Shown: positions 40,837 through 50,485, counted from the first letter of the stretch. The stretch: 64,000 bases of DNA from JACVRW01 sp963765135 (GCA_963765135.1 CAVXUX010000002.1:1116001-1180000); one strand, 5' to 3'. The notes: generated by a model not told the origin, from the letters alone. Made by a program: numbers and translations.

Positions 40837-43666
40837 GTGGCCGGAGCGTTCGTGGGCAGGACCGCCGAGCTCGAGGCGCTTGTCGAGACCGTCTCGCGCG
40901 CCACGGTCGGCGGGCCGGTGGCGGCGTTCGTCGTCGGGGATCCCGGTGTCGGCAAGAGCAGGCTCCTCGCGGAGGCCTCGCGGTGTGTCGACGTTCCGTA
41001 TCGGTTCAGCGTCGTCGGCTACCAACCCGAACGCGAGGTCCCGCTCGCGGCGGCGGCGGGACTCCTCCGAACGCTCGCGGAGAGCCCGGGCGACGGCGAA
41101 CGGCTGGAGGCAATCCTCTTCGATTCGTCGCCTCGGACGCCGGCGCTCGAGTCGGTGCGGATCTTCGAGGCCGCTCATCGGGCTGCCAGGCCGCTCGAGC
41201 CTGCGCTCCTGACGATCGACGATCTCCAATGGGTGGACGAGCGCTCGCTCGCTCTGTGCCATTACCTCGTGCGCGCCGCCCGCGACCACGATCAACCGCT
41301 GACGGTCTTCGCTGCTGCACGGTCGGCGGGAGGCGGCCGGGAGTTCCTGGGCTGGCTGGAGCAGGCACTGTCGCCGGAGCGGGTCACCTCGCTCGAGATC
41401 GGCGGTCTGGGGCGGGAGGAGGGCGTCGAGCTGGTGCGCGAGGTGGCGCCTGCGCTGGATGACGCTGCGGCAGCGGAGGTATGGCAAGAGGCACGCGGGT
41501 CGCCGTTCTGGCTCGAGGCGCTCGCGCGGACCGCCGGCGACGACCCGGACCCCGCTCGGCTTCTCCCTGCGCGCCTGGGCGGGGCCGGCGCCGACGCGAT
41601 GTCGCTCCTTGCCGTCCTCGCCCTTGCCGGACGGCCACTGAGCGTCGAAGACGCAGGCGCCGTGATGGGCTCGGCCGCACGACCGGGTAGAGCTCGCGGC
41701 GACGGAGCTGGTCGACCGGGGCGTCGTGCTGGACGCCAGAACGTCGCTGAGGATCTCCCACGACCTGATCCGCGAGGCCGCTGTGGGCGACCTGTCGGGG
41801 CCGACGACTCGACGACTCCAACGTCGAATCGCCGAGTGGCTGGAAGGTCAGGCGGGAGACGATGTGCGGCTCCTCCGCGAGGCGCTCGAGCACCGGCGGG
41901 CCGGCGGCCTTCCGACAGTGGGGCTCGCCTACCGCCTCGCCTGCTCGTCGTCGAGGACGCTGCTCGGAGAGGAAGGCCTCGGGCTGCTCGCGGAGATCGC
42001 CGACGACGCTGCGCCGACGGACGACGACGCAGTCGAGCTGCACGCGGAAGTCGCCGCGCTCGCGTCCGAGCTCGGCCGCCATGACGAGGCACGCGAGCGC
42101 TGGTTGCAGATCGCCCAGCGGCGGACCGACGGCCTCGGCGAGGCGATGGCACTCCTCGAGGCCTCCAAGGCCGCGTATCAGCTCGGCCAGGCCGAGCAGG
42201 CGATCGACTACATCGACCGCGCGAGACGGACCGGAGCACCCGACGAGCTGCTCGCTCTCGATCTGGACGGCCAGCAGGCCGCCGTTCACCTCTGGCTCGA
42301 GCGGCGAACGGACATCGGCCGTTCGCTTGCGAGCGACGTCGGTCGCCGCGCGCGGGCCCTCGCCACCCGCGCCGGGGGCGTCGACGGACTCGACCGCCGC
42401 GCACGCCGTACCTACTTGGATGCCCTTCGCGTCGCGCACGAGGGGGTGATGCTGGACCACGAGCCGCAGGCGATGCTGCGGACCGCGGAGGACTGGGCCG
42501 CGGCGAGTCGCGGCTTCGACGAGGAATCGCATCTCACTGCGTCCATGCGCAGCGGCGTGTCGCTCGCGTTCCTGATGCGGACCCGCGAGGCCGAGGAGCG
42601 GGTGCGCCGGGTGTGGACGGAATCGCACCGCCGCGTGCTGCCGCGCGTGATGCTCGACTCGGGGTACTGGCTCGGCAAGTTCCTGCTGGAGCAGGGGCGG
42701 CTATCCGAGGCCGAGGAGGTTGCCGGCGAGGTCGACGATCTCGCGCGACGCGTCGGGGATGTGCCCCGAGGGCGGAACCGCGTGCTGCGGTTCACGCTCA
42801 ATGTCGACATGCATCGAGGCCATGTTGCCGAGGCGCTTCGCCGTTTCGAGCGCGCCGCGGCAGACGAGTCCAACGTTCACCATCAGATCGGGCTTTATCA
42901 GGATCTCGCCGTCTGGCCGGCGCGGATGGGAGGCGAGGGCAAGCGGCAAGACGTGGTTGCCCGCCTCGACGCTGCGCGGCGCAGCGCGGACGCCGTCGCG
43001 TGTAGACGCTGCTCAGCCGAGCTCCTCCTCATGTCCGCCGAGGCGCTCGCACGCGTCGGACACCCCGCCGAGGCCCAGGCTGCGCTTGCGGCATGGGACG
43101 CTCTCGAGTTGCGTCCGCAGCCCCAGGAGCGATTCCTCCGCCGCCGGGTCCAGGCTTTGCTTGAGGTCCGCCGAGGGGACACCGACTCCGCCGTGGCTGC
43201 TCTCGAGGCCGCGCAGGCGGAGGCCGAGCGGCTCCAGCTCGTCGTCGAAGGACTCTGGACGCGGCTCGATCTCGCGTCTGTCCTCGCTCCCATCGATCGG
43301 AGCCGTGCGATCGAGACGCTGCGGGCCGCAGCCGGGCTCGCCGCCGAGATCGGGTCGCAGACGCAGCAGGGCCTCGCGGAGCAGAGGCTCCGTGCCCTCG
43401 GTGTGCGCACCTGGCGGCGGGGGCCGGCGGCGCCCAACGGAGATCTCTTGTCCAGCCTGACCGAGCGCGAGCGCGAGGTCGCGCGCCTGGCGGCGAGCGG
43501 CGAGCGCAACCGCGATATCGCGAAGACCTTGTTCCTGTCGCCGAAGACCGTCGAGCGTCACGTCACGAACGCCCTTCGCAAGGTCGGCGCGCGGAACCGG
43601 ACCGAGCTCGCCGCCCTGCTCGCGGATCAGGGCGGCGGCGGCCAGAGCGAGGGTTTCCCCCGATGA
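40837..43666 (+). pseudogene. AAA-ATPase LuxR regulator (third), one frameshift
   Basis: GTG 40837 opens AGAFVGRTAELEALVETVSR, then Walker A VVGDPGVGKSRLL and Walker B LLTIDDLQWVD. An extra base near 41685 moves the reading frame into ATELVDRGVVLDAR, which continues with helical repeats to a LuxR helix-turn-helix (NRDIAKTLFLSPKTVERHV) and ends at 43666. Corrected length is about 943 aa, usual for this large ATP-dependent class. GTG 40837 lies 6 nt after TACGCT, suggesting a leaderless mRNA. It precedes small oxygenase and cupin genes it may control. Confidence 0.78.
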
Positions 43667-43736
43667 TCCGGACACTGCCTCGACCTTAGGTTCGCGGGGG
43701 CGACGTTCTGTCGTCTCACAACCCCAAGGAGGTCCG

Positions 43737-44063
43737 ATGGAAGCATTGGTCGTCACATTCAAGAACCACGCGAGCCAGGAGCAGTTCACGGCCGCGACCG
43801 CGGAGCACGTGCCCGTCTTCGCCGAACTCGACGGGCTGCTGGCGAAGATCTGGATCGCCGACCCCGAAAGCGGCACCAAGGGGGCGGTCTACCTCTTCGG
43901 TGAGCGCACCGCCCTCGACGCCTACCTCGAGAGCGATCTCTTCGCGGGCATCCTCGCGGAGCCAAGCTTCGAAGGTACGAGCTGGCGCTCCTACCACGTG
44001 CTCGATGAGCTGACCGCCAGGACGCAGCCGGGGATCCAGATCGTCGGGGGTGTGGCCGCGTGA
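43737..44063 (+). CDS. YdhR-like putative monooxygenase
   Basis: 108 aa. A dimeric alpha/beta-barrel protein with WIADPESGTKGAVYLFGERT, typical of the YdhR family of putative small monooxygenases. No cofactor motif is expected in this fold. ATG 43737 has AAGGAGG. The TGA overlaps the start of the following cupin gene (TGATG), so the pair is co-expressed. Confidence 0.75.
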   Translation: MEALVVTFKNHASQEQFTAATAEHVPVFAELDGLLAKIWIADPESGTKGAVYLFGERTALDAYLESDLFAGILAEPSFEGTSWRSYHVLDELTARTQPGIQIVGGVAA

Positions 44064-44395
44064 TGCGCGCGGCCAATCTCTTCAGCGACGACTGGGACGA
44101 GCAGCGCGAGCGACCTGGCTACACGTGGGCGCGACGGGGGCTGCGGGGCGCGCTGGGCGGGGAGCTGCTCGGCGCGAGCCTCTACGAGCTGCCGTCCGGC
44201 CAGGCCAGTTCCCGTTCCACTGGCACTGGGCGAACGAGGAGCTCTTGATCGTCGTCGCGGGCCAGGTCACCCTGCGCACGCCCGACGGCGAGCACGAGCT
44301 GAACGCGGGCGACGTGGTTGCGTTCCCGCGCGGGCCTGCGGGCGGCCACGGTCGGCTACTGGGAGAGGGAGCCTGCGCTCGCAGATGGCTCCGCG
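44063..44395 (+). pseudogene. cupin-domain protein, frameshifted and truncated
   Basis: ATG 44063 starts MRAANLFSDDWDEQRERPGY. One base is out of step near 44204; the other frame gives the cupin core FPFHWHWANEELLIVVAGQV and GDVVAFPRGPAGGH. After about 44370 family similarity stops and the expected C-terminal strands are missing, so the gene is probably also truncated. The following 44396-44612 shows nothing recognisable. Confidence 0.6.
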
Positions 44396-44612
44396 GACCA
44401 CTCGCGCTGACCCGACCCGGTCGCTGTCCGCCAGAAGTGCCTCCGAAACGCTTCCGCGGAAGCGCGTGGCCGAAGCGCAGGATCGTCCACGGCAGCGCGA
44501 GCCTGGTAGCCGCCGCTCGGCGTACTGCTTGGCCGCGAGGAACTCGCCTATGGCGCCCTTGTGCCGCGTCGTCGTCGGCCTGAAGGCGCCGAGCGCAAGC
44601 ACCGCTGCGAGG

Positions 44613-45101
44613 CTAGTCGCCTTCCTCCGCTCGCCACGGCGGTTGCGGCGGCGCTGTGCTGTTCGCGAGCCGAAGCAGCTTCAGCAGTTCGCGGCGCTGG
44701 GCCGGGGTGAGCCCGCCCAGCACCTCGTCCTCCACCTGACTCGCCATCTGCCGGCCGCGCTCCCGCAGTCGCCTGCCCTTCGCCGTGAGCACCACCTCGC
44801 GCGCGCGGCGATCGCTGGGATGGGGCCGGCGCTTGGCAAGCCCGGCGGCCTCGAGCTCGTCGATCAGCTGGACCATGGTGCTGGGATCGACGCCCATCGC
44901 CGCGCCCAGCTCCTGCTGGTTCGCTCCCTCGAGCGCGCCGAGCAGGTTGAGTAGGCCGAAACGCGCCGGCGTCAGGCCGACCGATTCGAGCGCCGCCGCG
45001 ATGCGGGTGTGCGAGGCCCGCCAGAGCCGGAAGAAGAGCTGTCCGGCGAACTCGCTGACGGCGGTCTCGGGGGACGGGGTGGGGGAGGGCTCCGTTGCCA
45101 T
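44613..45101 (-). CDS. MarR family regulator
   Basis: 162 aa. A winged helix-turn-helix with LTPARFGLLNLLGALEGANQ, recognition-helix region MGVDPSTMVQLIDELEAAGL and wing RPHPSDRRAREVVLTAKG, all classic for MarR. It is divergent from a drug-efflux MFS gene, with an inverted repeat between them. It most likely represses the exporter and is released by a phenolic or drug ligand. ATG 45101 is preferred over upstream starts that would enter the operator. Confidence 0.85.
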   Translation of the reverse strand: MATEPSPTPSPETAVSEFAGQLFFRLWRASHTRIAAALESVGLTPARFGLLNLLGALEGANQQELGAAMGVDPSTMVQLIDELEAAGLAKRRPHPSDRRAREVVLTAKGRRLRERGRQMASQVEDEVLGGLTPAQRRELLKLLRLANSTAPPQPPWRAEEGD

Positions 45102-45125
45102 CTCTGTGATCTTAGTCACACGTAC

Positions 45126-45154
45126 TTGGTATCGCCAATAGTTTGTGCTACCAA
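45126..45154. promoter_or_regulatory. MarR operator candidate
   Basis: TTGGTA (45126-45131) and TACCAA (45149-45154) form an inverted repeat, with an inner TTGG-N5-CCAA (45126-45138). It is located in the 97-nt divergent region between the MarR and MFS genes. Confidence 0.5.
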
Positions 45155-45198
45155 TGATATGCAATTACAAACGATCAGCGAGACCAAAGGTTGCCATC

Positions 45199-46663
45199 AT
45201 GTCCTCTGCCGCAGATGCCCATCACGACCGCCGCTGGCTGATCCTCGCAATCATCGGCATCGCCCAGCTGATGGTCGTGCTCGACGTGACGATCGTGAAC
45301 ATCGCGCTCCCGTCCGCGCAGCAGGACCTCGGCTTCTCCGACGACGACCGGCAGTGGGTGATCACGGCCTATGCGCTGTCGTTCGGCAGCCTGCTGCTGC
45401 TCGGCGGCCGCATCGCCGACCTCTTCAGCCGCAAGTGGACGTTCGTGGCCGGCCTGCTCGGCTTCGCCGGCGCGTCGGCCCTCGGCGGGGCCGCGCAGAG
45501 CTTCGACCTGCTCGTGGCGGCCCGCGCGCTGCAGGGCGCCTTCGGCGCGCTGCTCGCCCCTGCCGCCCTCTCGCTCCTGACGACGACATTCACCGACCCC
45601 GCCGAACGCGGCAAGGCCTTCGGCATCTACGCCGGGATCGCCGGCGCGGGCGGCGCGATCGGCCTGCTGCTCGGCGGCGCGCTGACCGAGGTGCTCGACT
45701 GGCGCTGGTGCCTGTACGTGTCGATCGCCTTCGCGGTCCCGGCCGCGATCGCCGGCACCCGCCTGCTGCACCATGTGCCCGCGACCTCGCGGTCACGGCT
45801 CGACATCCCCGGCGCGCTCACCGCGTCGGCGGGGCTGTTCGCGCTGGTGTTCGGCCTGGCGCGCGCGGAGTCCGACGGCTGGGGCGATCCCGTCACACTC
45901 GGCTTCCTGATCGGCAGCGCCGTCCTGCTGGCCGCCTTCGTCGCCCTGCAGCGCCGGGTGGCGAACCCGCTGCTACCGCTGCGGGTCGTCACCGACCGCG
46001 ACCGCGGCGCCTCCTTCCTCGCGATCGGAACGGCCAGCGCCGGCCTCTTCGCCCTCTTCCTGTTCCTCACCTTCTACCTGCAGGACACGAAGGGCTTCAC
46101 GGCGCTCGAGACCGGACTCGCGTTCCTGCCGATGAGCTTCTCGATCGCGCCCACCGTCGGGCATCGTGAGCACGCGCGTGCTGCCGCGCACCGGCGCGCG
46201 GCCGCTGGTTCCGGCCGGGATGCTCACCGCAGGCCTGGGCATGTTGCTGCTGACGCGCATCGGCGTCGACACGGGATACGCCACGCACGTGCTCCCGTCG
46301 CTGATACTGATCGGGGTCGGCTTCGGGCTGACAGTGGCGCCGTCGTTCGCGATCGCCACCGTCGTGCCGGAAAAGGACAGCGGCGTCGCCTCGGGCATGG
46401 TCAACACCTCGCAGCAGATCGGCGGCGCGATCGGCACCGCCCTGCTGAGCACGCTGGCCGCCTCCGCCGCGACCGACTACCTGTCGGGTCGCGTGCCGGG
46501 TCCCGAGGTGCTGCAGCAGGCGGCCGTAGACGGATACACCACCGCCTTCCTGTGGGCGGCGGGCATCTTCGCCATCGGCGCGGTGGTCTGCGGCAGCCTC
46601 CTGCGCTCCGGCGCCCGCCCCGAGCTCGCCCACGGGACCGAGCCCGCGGCCGCACGGGCGTAG
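45199..46663 (+). pseudogene. EmrB/QacA-type MFS exporter, one frameshift
   Basis: ATG 45199 starts a DHA2 14-helix exporter (LDVTIVNIALPSAQQDLGF, GGRIADLFSRK). An extra base near 46158 (after SIAPTVG) moves the last four or so helices (MLTAGLGMLLLTRIGVDTGY to the end) to another frame. Corrected length is about 487 aa, normal for the family. It is divergent from and probably controlled by the MarR gene. If the shift is an indel error, the pump is functional. Confidence 0.78.
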
Positions 46664-46859
46664 CGGGCGGAGGCGGCCTCAGCCGTCCGCGAGCTGTCCA
46701 CGAGGCGCAGACGCCCACAACCGAGAAGGACTGACATAAACGTGAGCGAGCTCCCCGCGGAGAGGTCGTCCGCCTGCTCGAGGGCTCGCAGCCGAGCGCG
46801 CGATGACCAGCCGGATCGAGCCGATCGGTAACAGCCACTAACGGAAGGAGAAGAGAGTC

Positions 46860-47213
46860 ATGTCCAGCAGACCCACAGCACGCGCATCGATCCGGCCTGC
46901 CGCCGGTGTGTCGCGAGCACGAACCGGCCCCGCCGCGCACTCGGCCGCGGAGATCGCCGACGAGCTGTCCGGCTGGGCGGTCGGCGGCGCCATCATCACC
47001 GCGGCGCTGTTCCCGCTCGCGCTGCCAATACTCGCCCTAACGGCGGTCGCGGTGCTTCCGTTCGTGCTGGTCCCGCTCGCCGTTGCGCTCGCCGCCCTGC
47101 TCGTCGCGCTGCCGGCCCTGATGGTGCGCAGCCTGGTGCGACGGGGCCGCGCGATGGCGGGCACCGCGCGGGCCACCGGGCACGCGCCGGCTCCCGCTCA
47201 GCGAGGCGGTTAG
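46860..47213 (+). CDS. small membrane protein, unknown
   Basis: 117 aa. A basic, disordered N-terminus (1-30) is followed by a SAAEIADELSGWAVGGAIIT segment and a long hydrophobic hairpin (ALFPLALPILALTAVAVLPF, then LVPLAVALAALLVALPAL). A basic tail follows. GGAAGGAG precedes ATG 46860. I do not recognise the family. The region 46664-46859 upstream has no credible gene. Confidence 0.6.
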   Translation: MSSRPTARASIRPAAGVSRARTGPAAHSAAEIADELSGWAVGGAIITAALFPLALPILALTAVAVLPFVLVPLAVALAALLVALPALMVRSLVRRGRAMAGTARATGHAPAPAQRGG

Positions 47214-47260
47214 CCAGCTATGTCGTTCACAGGCCAGCCCCTTGGTAGAAGGAGTTTCCA

Positions 47261-47545
47261 ATGAGCGTCTACTCGATCTGGGAATCGCGGTTTCCGCCTG
47301 AGACCACCGAGGAAGGGATTAGGGTCACCCAGGCGATCTGGCGGGACATGCTGTCCTTCGACGGCTACCTGGCGCATGAGCTGATCCAGGATCTCGACCA
47401 GCCCGGCCATTTGTTCGTGGTCAGCCGCTGGGCGAGCCGCGAGGCAGCTGACGCAGCGCTGACCTATGCCTCGCATCCAAACGCCAAGCGTGCGGAGCAA
47501 CTCGTCAGCGAGCCTCGTCGTCGCACGGTCGGCGCGCCGCTGTGA
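47261..47545 (+). CDS. antibiotic biosynthesis monooxygenase (ABM) domain protein
   Basis: 94 aa. A single ferredoxin-like ABM domain (GIRVTQAIWRDMLSFDGYLA, HLFVVSRWASREAADAAL). These small cofactor-independent oxygenases act on quinone or polyketide-like substrates, or serve other roles. ATG 47261 has AGAAGGAG. It lies 47 nt after the small membrane gene and may be co-transcribed with it. Confidence 0.75.
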   Translation: MSVYSIWESRFPPETTEEGIRVTQAIWRDMLSFDGYLAHELIQDLDQPGHLFVVSRWASREAADAALTYASHPNAKRAEQLVSEPRRRTVGAPL

Positions 47546-47667
47546 TCGACGCCGCCCGCGTCGTTCGCACTAGCACGGATCTCGACGACCGCGCTCTCCA
47601 CCATCGCCTAGGTCGAGCTGTTGTACGTTCAGCGGAGAATGAGCCAGCAGGCCATGACCTAGCGTGG

Positions 47668-47691
47668 CCAGGGCACTTCTCGGTGCCCTGG
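47668..47691 (+). promoter_or_regulatory. hairpin upstream of SDR gene
   Basis: A perfect 9-bp stem (CCAGGGCAC/GTGCCCTGG) with a 6-nt loop lies 11 nt before ATG 47703. It is close enough to affect ribosome access or to act as an operator. Confidence 0.35.
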
Positions 47692-47702
47692 GGCCGGGGA
47701 CC

Positions 47703-48548
47703 ATGTCCGGCATGAGCAGGATCGCCTTAGTAACCGGTGCCAACCAGGGCCTGGGCTTCGCCTTGGCCGAGGGGCTCGCCCGGCGGCTCGACTCGCGGGA
47801 TGTCGTCTACCTCACCGGCCGCGATGGCGACCGGGTGCGGAGCGCCGCCGAGCGGGTCGCCGGGGCGCGGGCCCAGGTAAGCGGGCGCGTCCTAGATGTC
47901 CGTGACAGAGCCGCGCTAGAGGCGCTGGCGGACGAGCTCGGCGCGGAACACGGTGGTGTGGACATCGTGTTCTCCAACGCCGCCGCGCGCCTGACGCCCG
48001 CGACTCCGTGGTCGGAGCTCGTCGCGCCGTTCGTCGACACCAACAACCTTGGCACGACCCACACGCTCCGCGCCTTTGGCCCGCTCCTGCGCCCCAGGGG
48101 GCGACTCCTCGTAGTCGCGAGCAGCTTCGGCTCGCTACGTGAGCTGCCCACGCACCTGCATTCGCGCTTCGATACCGACGTGATGACACTCGAGGACGTC
48201 GACGCGACGATGCTCGCCTGGCGCGACGCCGTGATCGCGGGACGCGCGGCCGAGGAGGGCTGGCCGGACTGGATCAACATCGCGTCCAAGGTGGGCCAGG
48301 TGGCCGCAGTGCGGGTGCTGGCGCGGGAGCGGCGGGCCTTGGACGTACCCAACGGGACGCTTATCGCAGCAGTCTGCCCCGGCCTGCTGGACACGGCGGC
48401 ATCTCGCCCTTGGTTCGATGACATGAGCGCCGCGCAGACTCCGGCCCAGGGCGCCGTTGCGCCGCTGCGCCTCGCTCTCGACCCTGCCCCCGACTCGCGC
48501 TTCTACGGCGAACTGGTCCAGTTCGGCGAGGTCATCCCTTGGCGGTGA
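47703..48548 (+). CDS. short-chain dehydrogenase-like protein lacking the catalytic Tyr
   Basis: 281 aa. The N-terminus holds the Rossmann motif TGANQGLGFALAEGLARRL and DIVFSNAA at the NNAG position, as in carbonyl-reductase-like SDRs. The serine region VVASSFGSL is present. At the Y-x-x-x-K site the sequence is N-I-A-S-K, so the catalytic Tyr is replaced by Asn. Activity as a standard reductase is doubtful. ATG 47703 or 47712 is possible. Confidence 0.75.
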   Translation: MSGMSRIALVTGANQGLGFALAEGLARRLDSRDVVYLTGRDGDRVRSAAERVAGARAQVSGRVLDVRDRAALEALADELGAEHGGVDIVFSNAAARLTPATPWSELVAPFVDTNNLGTTHTLRAFGPLLRPRGRLLVVASSFGSLRELPTHLHSRFDTDVMTLEDVDATMLAWRDAVIAGRAAEEGWPDWINIASKVGQVAAVRVLARERRALDVPNGTLIAAVCPGLLDTAASRPWFDDMSAAQTPAQGAVAPLRLALDPAPDSRFYGELVQFGEVIPWR

Positions 48549-48585
48549 TCGTCCAACCTGAACCACCTCTGGACAAGGAGACCCG

Positions 48586-48945
48586 ATGACAGAAAAAGTG
48601 AATCTCGCGGCAAAGCTCGCCGCCTTCAGCGAGCACTTCAGTCCAAAGATCGTCGCCGAGCTGAACAACTACAAGATCGCGGTCGTCAAAGCCAAAGGCG
48701 AGTTCGTATGGCACACACACCCGGACACCGACGACTTCTTGCTCGTGCTTTCGGGCCATTTGACGATCCAGTTGCGTGATCGTGACGTCGAGCTCGGGCC
48801 CGGCGACCTCTATGTCGTGCCGCGCGGCGTCGAGCACTGCCCTAAGGCCACAGAAGAGGCGCACATCCTCCTGATCGAGCCGAAGGGCACTCCCAACACG
48901 GGTGACGCCGGGGGCGAGCGGACGGCAGTGGAGACGCGGATCTGA
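48586..48945 (+). CDS. cupin-domain protein
   Basis: 119 aa. The cupin metal motifs are intact: WHTHPDTDDFLLVLSG (two His and an acidic residue) and GDLYVVPRGVEHCP (His). It is probably a small metal-binding barrel acting as a sensor, isomerase or dioxygenase; which one cannot be told. ATG 48586 has AAGGAG. It lies 37 nt after the SDR gene and is likely in the same transcript. Last gene before the third tRNA fragment. Confidence 0.8.
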   Translation: MTEKVNLAAKLAAFSEHFSPKIVAELNNYKIAVVKAKGEFVWHTHPDTDDFLLVLSGHLTIQLRDRDVELGPGDLYVVPRGVEHCPKATEEAHILLIEPKGTPNTGDAGGERTAVETRI

Positions 48946-49001
48946 TCAGCTCGGTGTCCGGCTCTGGACCCTATTCGCGGAGCAGTCGGCCGAAAATGTG
49001 G

Positions 49002-49013
49002 CCGATTTGCAGG
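49002..49013 (-). repeat. inverted copy of the 12-mer arm site
   Basis: CCGATTTGCAGG is the exact reverse complement of CCTGCAAATCGG found right of tRNA-fragment copies 1 and 2. Here it lies left of copy 3, as expected for the opposite arm of one attachment site. Confidence 0.55.
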
Positions 49014-49022
49014 CACTTCCGA

Positions 49023-49069
49023 AGCGGCTGAAGGGATTCGAACCCTCGACCTTCTGCATGGCAAGCAGA
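49023..49069 (-). repeat. tRNA-Gly(GCC) 3' fragment, copy 3
   Basis: Same segment as copies 1 and 2, with one further base that completes a 5-bp anticodon stem (TCTGC/GCAGA). The sequence to the right (49070 onward) differs from the other two copies, so the 5' half of the tRNA is again missing. Confidence 0.8.
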
Positions 49070-49228
49070 ACGTGAGATCCCGAGCGTCCCAAGAAAGTCC
49101 TGCAAAACATGAGTTTCCGAGCTATAGGCGATCGGCGATGCTTTCCAGCAGTTACAGCGAAATCGCGGGGGTTTCCGGACTGAAACCGGACTCGGGACCG
49201 TGTCGATTCGGCCGACGACTGCGCTCAC

Positions 49229-49345
49229 GTGGAGGAGGACCGAGAGTTCGCGCGCGAGGCGATGCAGGCCGGCGCCAGCGGCTACGTCCTCAAGCATGAG
49301 GAGCAGGACCCCTGGTTCGCTCGATCCGCGAGGCCGCCGAGCGCT
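49229..49345 (+). pseudogene. response-regulator receiver fragment
   Basis: The frame encodes REFAREAMQAGASGYVLKHE, nearly the same as residues around the signalling Lys of the intact regulator at 50728 (FAREAMRAGALGYVLKH). The phosphorylated Asp region and the helix-turn-helix are missing. It is a remnant of a second, related NarL-type regulator. The flanking 48946-49228 and 49346-49357 have no gene. Confidence 0.6.
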
Positions 49346-49357
49346 GAGGCTCGAGCC

Positions 49358-49950
49358 TCAGGCGGCCGCGCCGTCGGGAGCGGGACCGTCCGAGCGCCGT
49401 CGGAGCGCTGCTGTCCAGTCAAAGCGCAGGAGAAGCACGAGCCCCGCGAGCATGGCGATCTGCAGGCAATGCCCAGCGGTGACCCGAATGCGTCGCCCAG
49501 CACAGACCCGAGGCTGTCTCTCGCCGCGCTGGCCGCGCCGACGTAGAACGAGTACGAGACGAGCCGCCCGGCGAAGAACGCGGCCGTGAGCGGGACGAGC
49601 GGGACCGTCAGCAGGCCGGCGGCGACGAATAGCTGCGCCGAGGGGACAGGCGAGAGCGCGAACAGCCCAAGCCCTGCGACCGCCTTGCCTCGGCTCCCGA
49701 CCAAGAGCGTCTCGGCGGCCTCGAGGTTCTCGCGACGCTCGTCGGAGAAGCGCGACCGGAACCGCCGCGCCGTGGCGGCGAGGACGAGCCGGCCTGAGGC
49801 GGCGGCAAGGGCACCTAAGAGGACCAGGGGGACGGCAGGCAGGTCGGAGTTCAGGCGGAAGAAGACGAGGACCGCCCAGGTGGGCGGGCCGAATGCCGGC
49901 AGGAGGTTGACGCCGAAGATGGTGCCGACGGCTAGTAGCCAGTCGCTCAC
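49358..49950 (-). pseudogene. multi-pass small membrane protein, one frameshift near the end
   Basis: GTG 49950 starts WLLAVGTIFGVNLLPAFGPP. Several helices follow (LVLLGALAAASGRLVLAATA, FALSPVPSAQLFVAAGLL, FFAGRLVSYSFYVGAA). One base appears lost near 49466; the other frame continues GIALQIAMLAGLVLLLRFDW and stops at 49358. Layout recalls small VTT/SNARE-associated-like membrane proteins, but the family is not certain. Corrected length is about 197 aa. Confidence 0.6.
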
Positions 49951-49996
49951 GGCCGCAGTCCGAACGGCTCGGTCGAGAGGTTGACGGGATACCTCG

Positions 49997-50485
49997 TCAC
50001 GTCGGCTCTATCCGTCCGGCTGCTGCCTGCGGTAGCGCCGCGTAGAGGTCCGAGTCGCTGGTCAGCCTGTCGGGCAGATCGATTGTGAGCTCCGCCAGCC
50101 CGGGGGCCGGGTCCTCGACGCGTGTCGACCCGAGCCGGCTGAGAAGGTCGATCACGTCGGCGTTGTCGGCCAAACAGGTCGCGCTGAAGCCGCGTACGCC
50201 GGCGGCCTTGGCGCGCTCCACGAGCTCGTGCAGGAGGACGGTGCCGACGCCCTTGCCCTGCCAGGCGTCGACGACCGCGATGGCAACCTCGGCGCATTCG
50301 GGATCATCGAGGCGCACGTAGCGCGCGACCCCGACGGGCTCAGTGCCGTGCGGGCCGAGTGCGACGAGTGCCTCGTGATCGGTGTGGTTCACCTGCGTGA
50401 AGTAGTCGAGCTCGCGCGCGCCGAGCCGCTTCACGTGGTGCAGGAAGCGCCGGAAGCGCGACTCCTCGCTGAGCTGCTCAAACAC
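49997..50485 (-). CDS. GNAT acetyltransferase (Pat-like domain)
   Basis: 162 aa from GTG 50485. The acetyl-CoA-binding motif VVDAWQGKGVGTVLLHELVE and the RFLHHVKRLGARELDYFTQV region match GNAT enzymes related to the catalytic domain of protein acetyltransferases. Homology clearly continues upstream in the same frame (LRDGSVVHIRPIRPEDRTLL, to about 50550), but no ATG, GTG or TTG is in frame before 50485. Either an unusual start or an indel near the 5' end must be involved. Confidence 0.7.
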   Translation of the reverse strand: MFEQLSEESRFRRFLHHVKRLGARELDYFTQVNHTDHEALVALGPHGTEPVGVARYVRLDDPECAEVAIAVVDAWQGKGVGTVLLHELVERAKAAGVRGFSATCLADNADVIDLLSRLGSTRVEDPAPGLAELTIDLPDRLTSDSDLYAALPQAAAGRIEPT

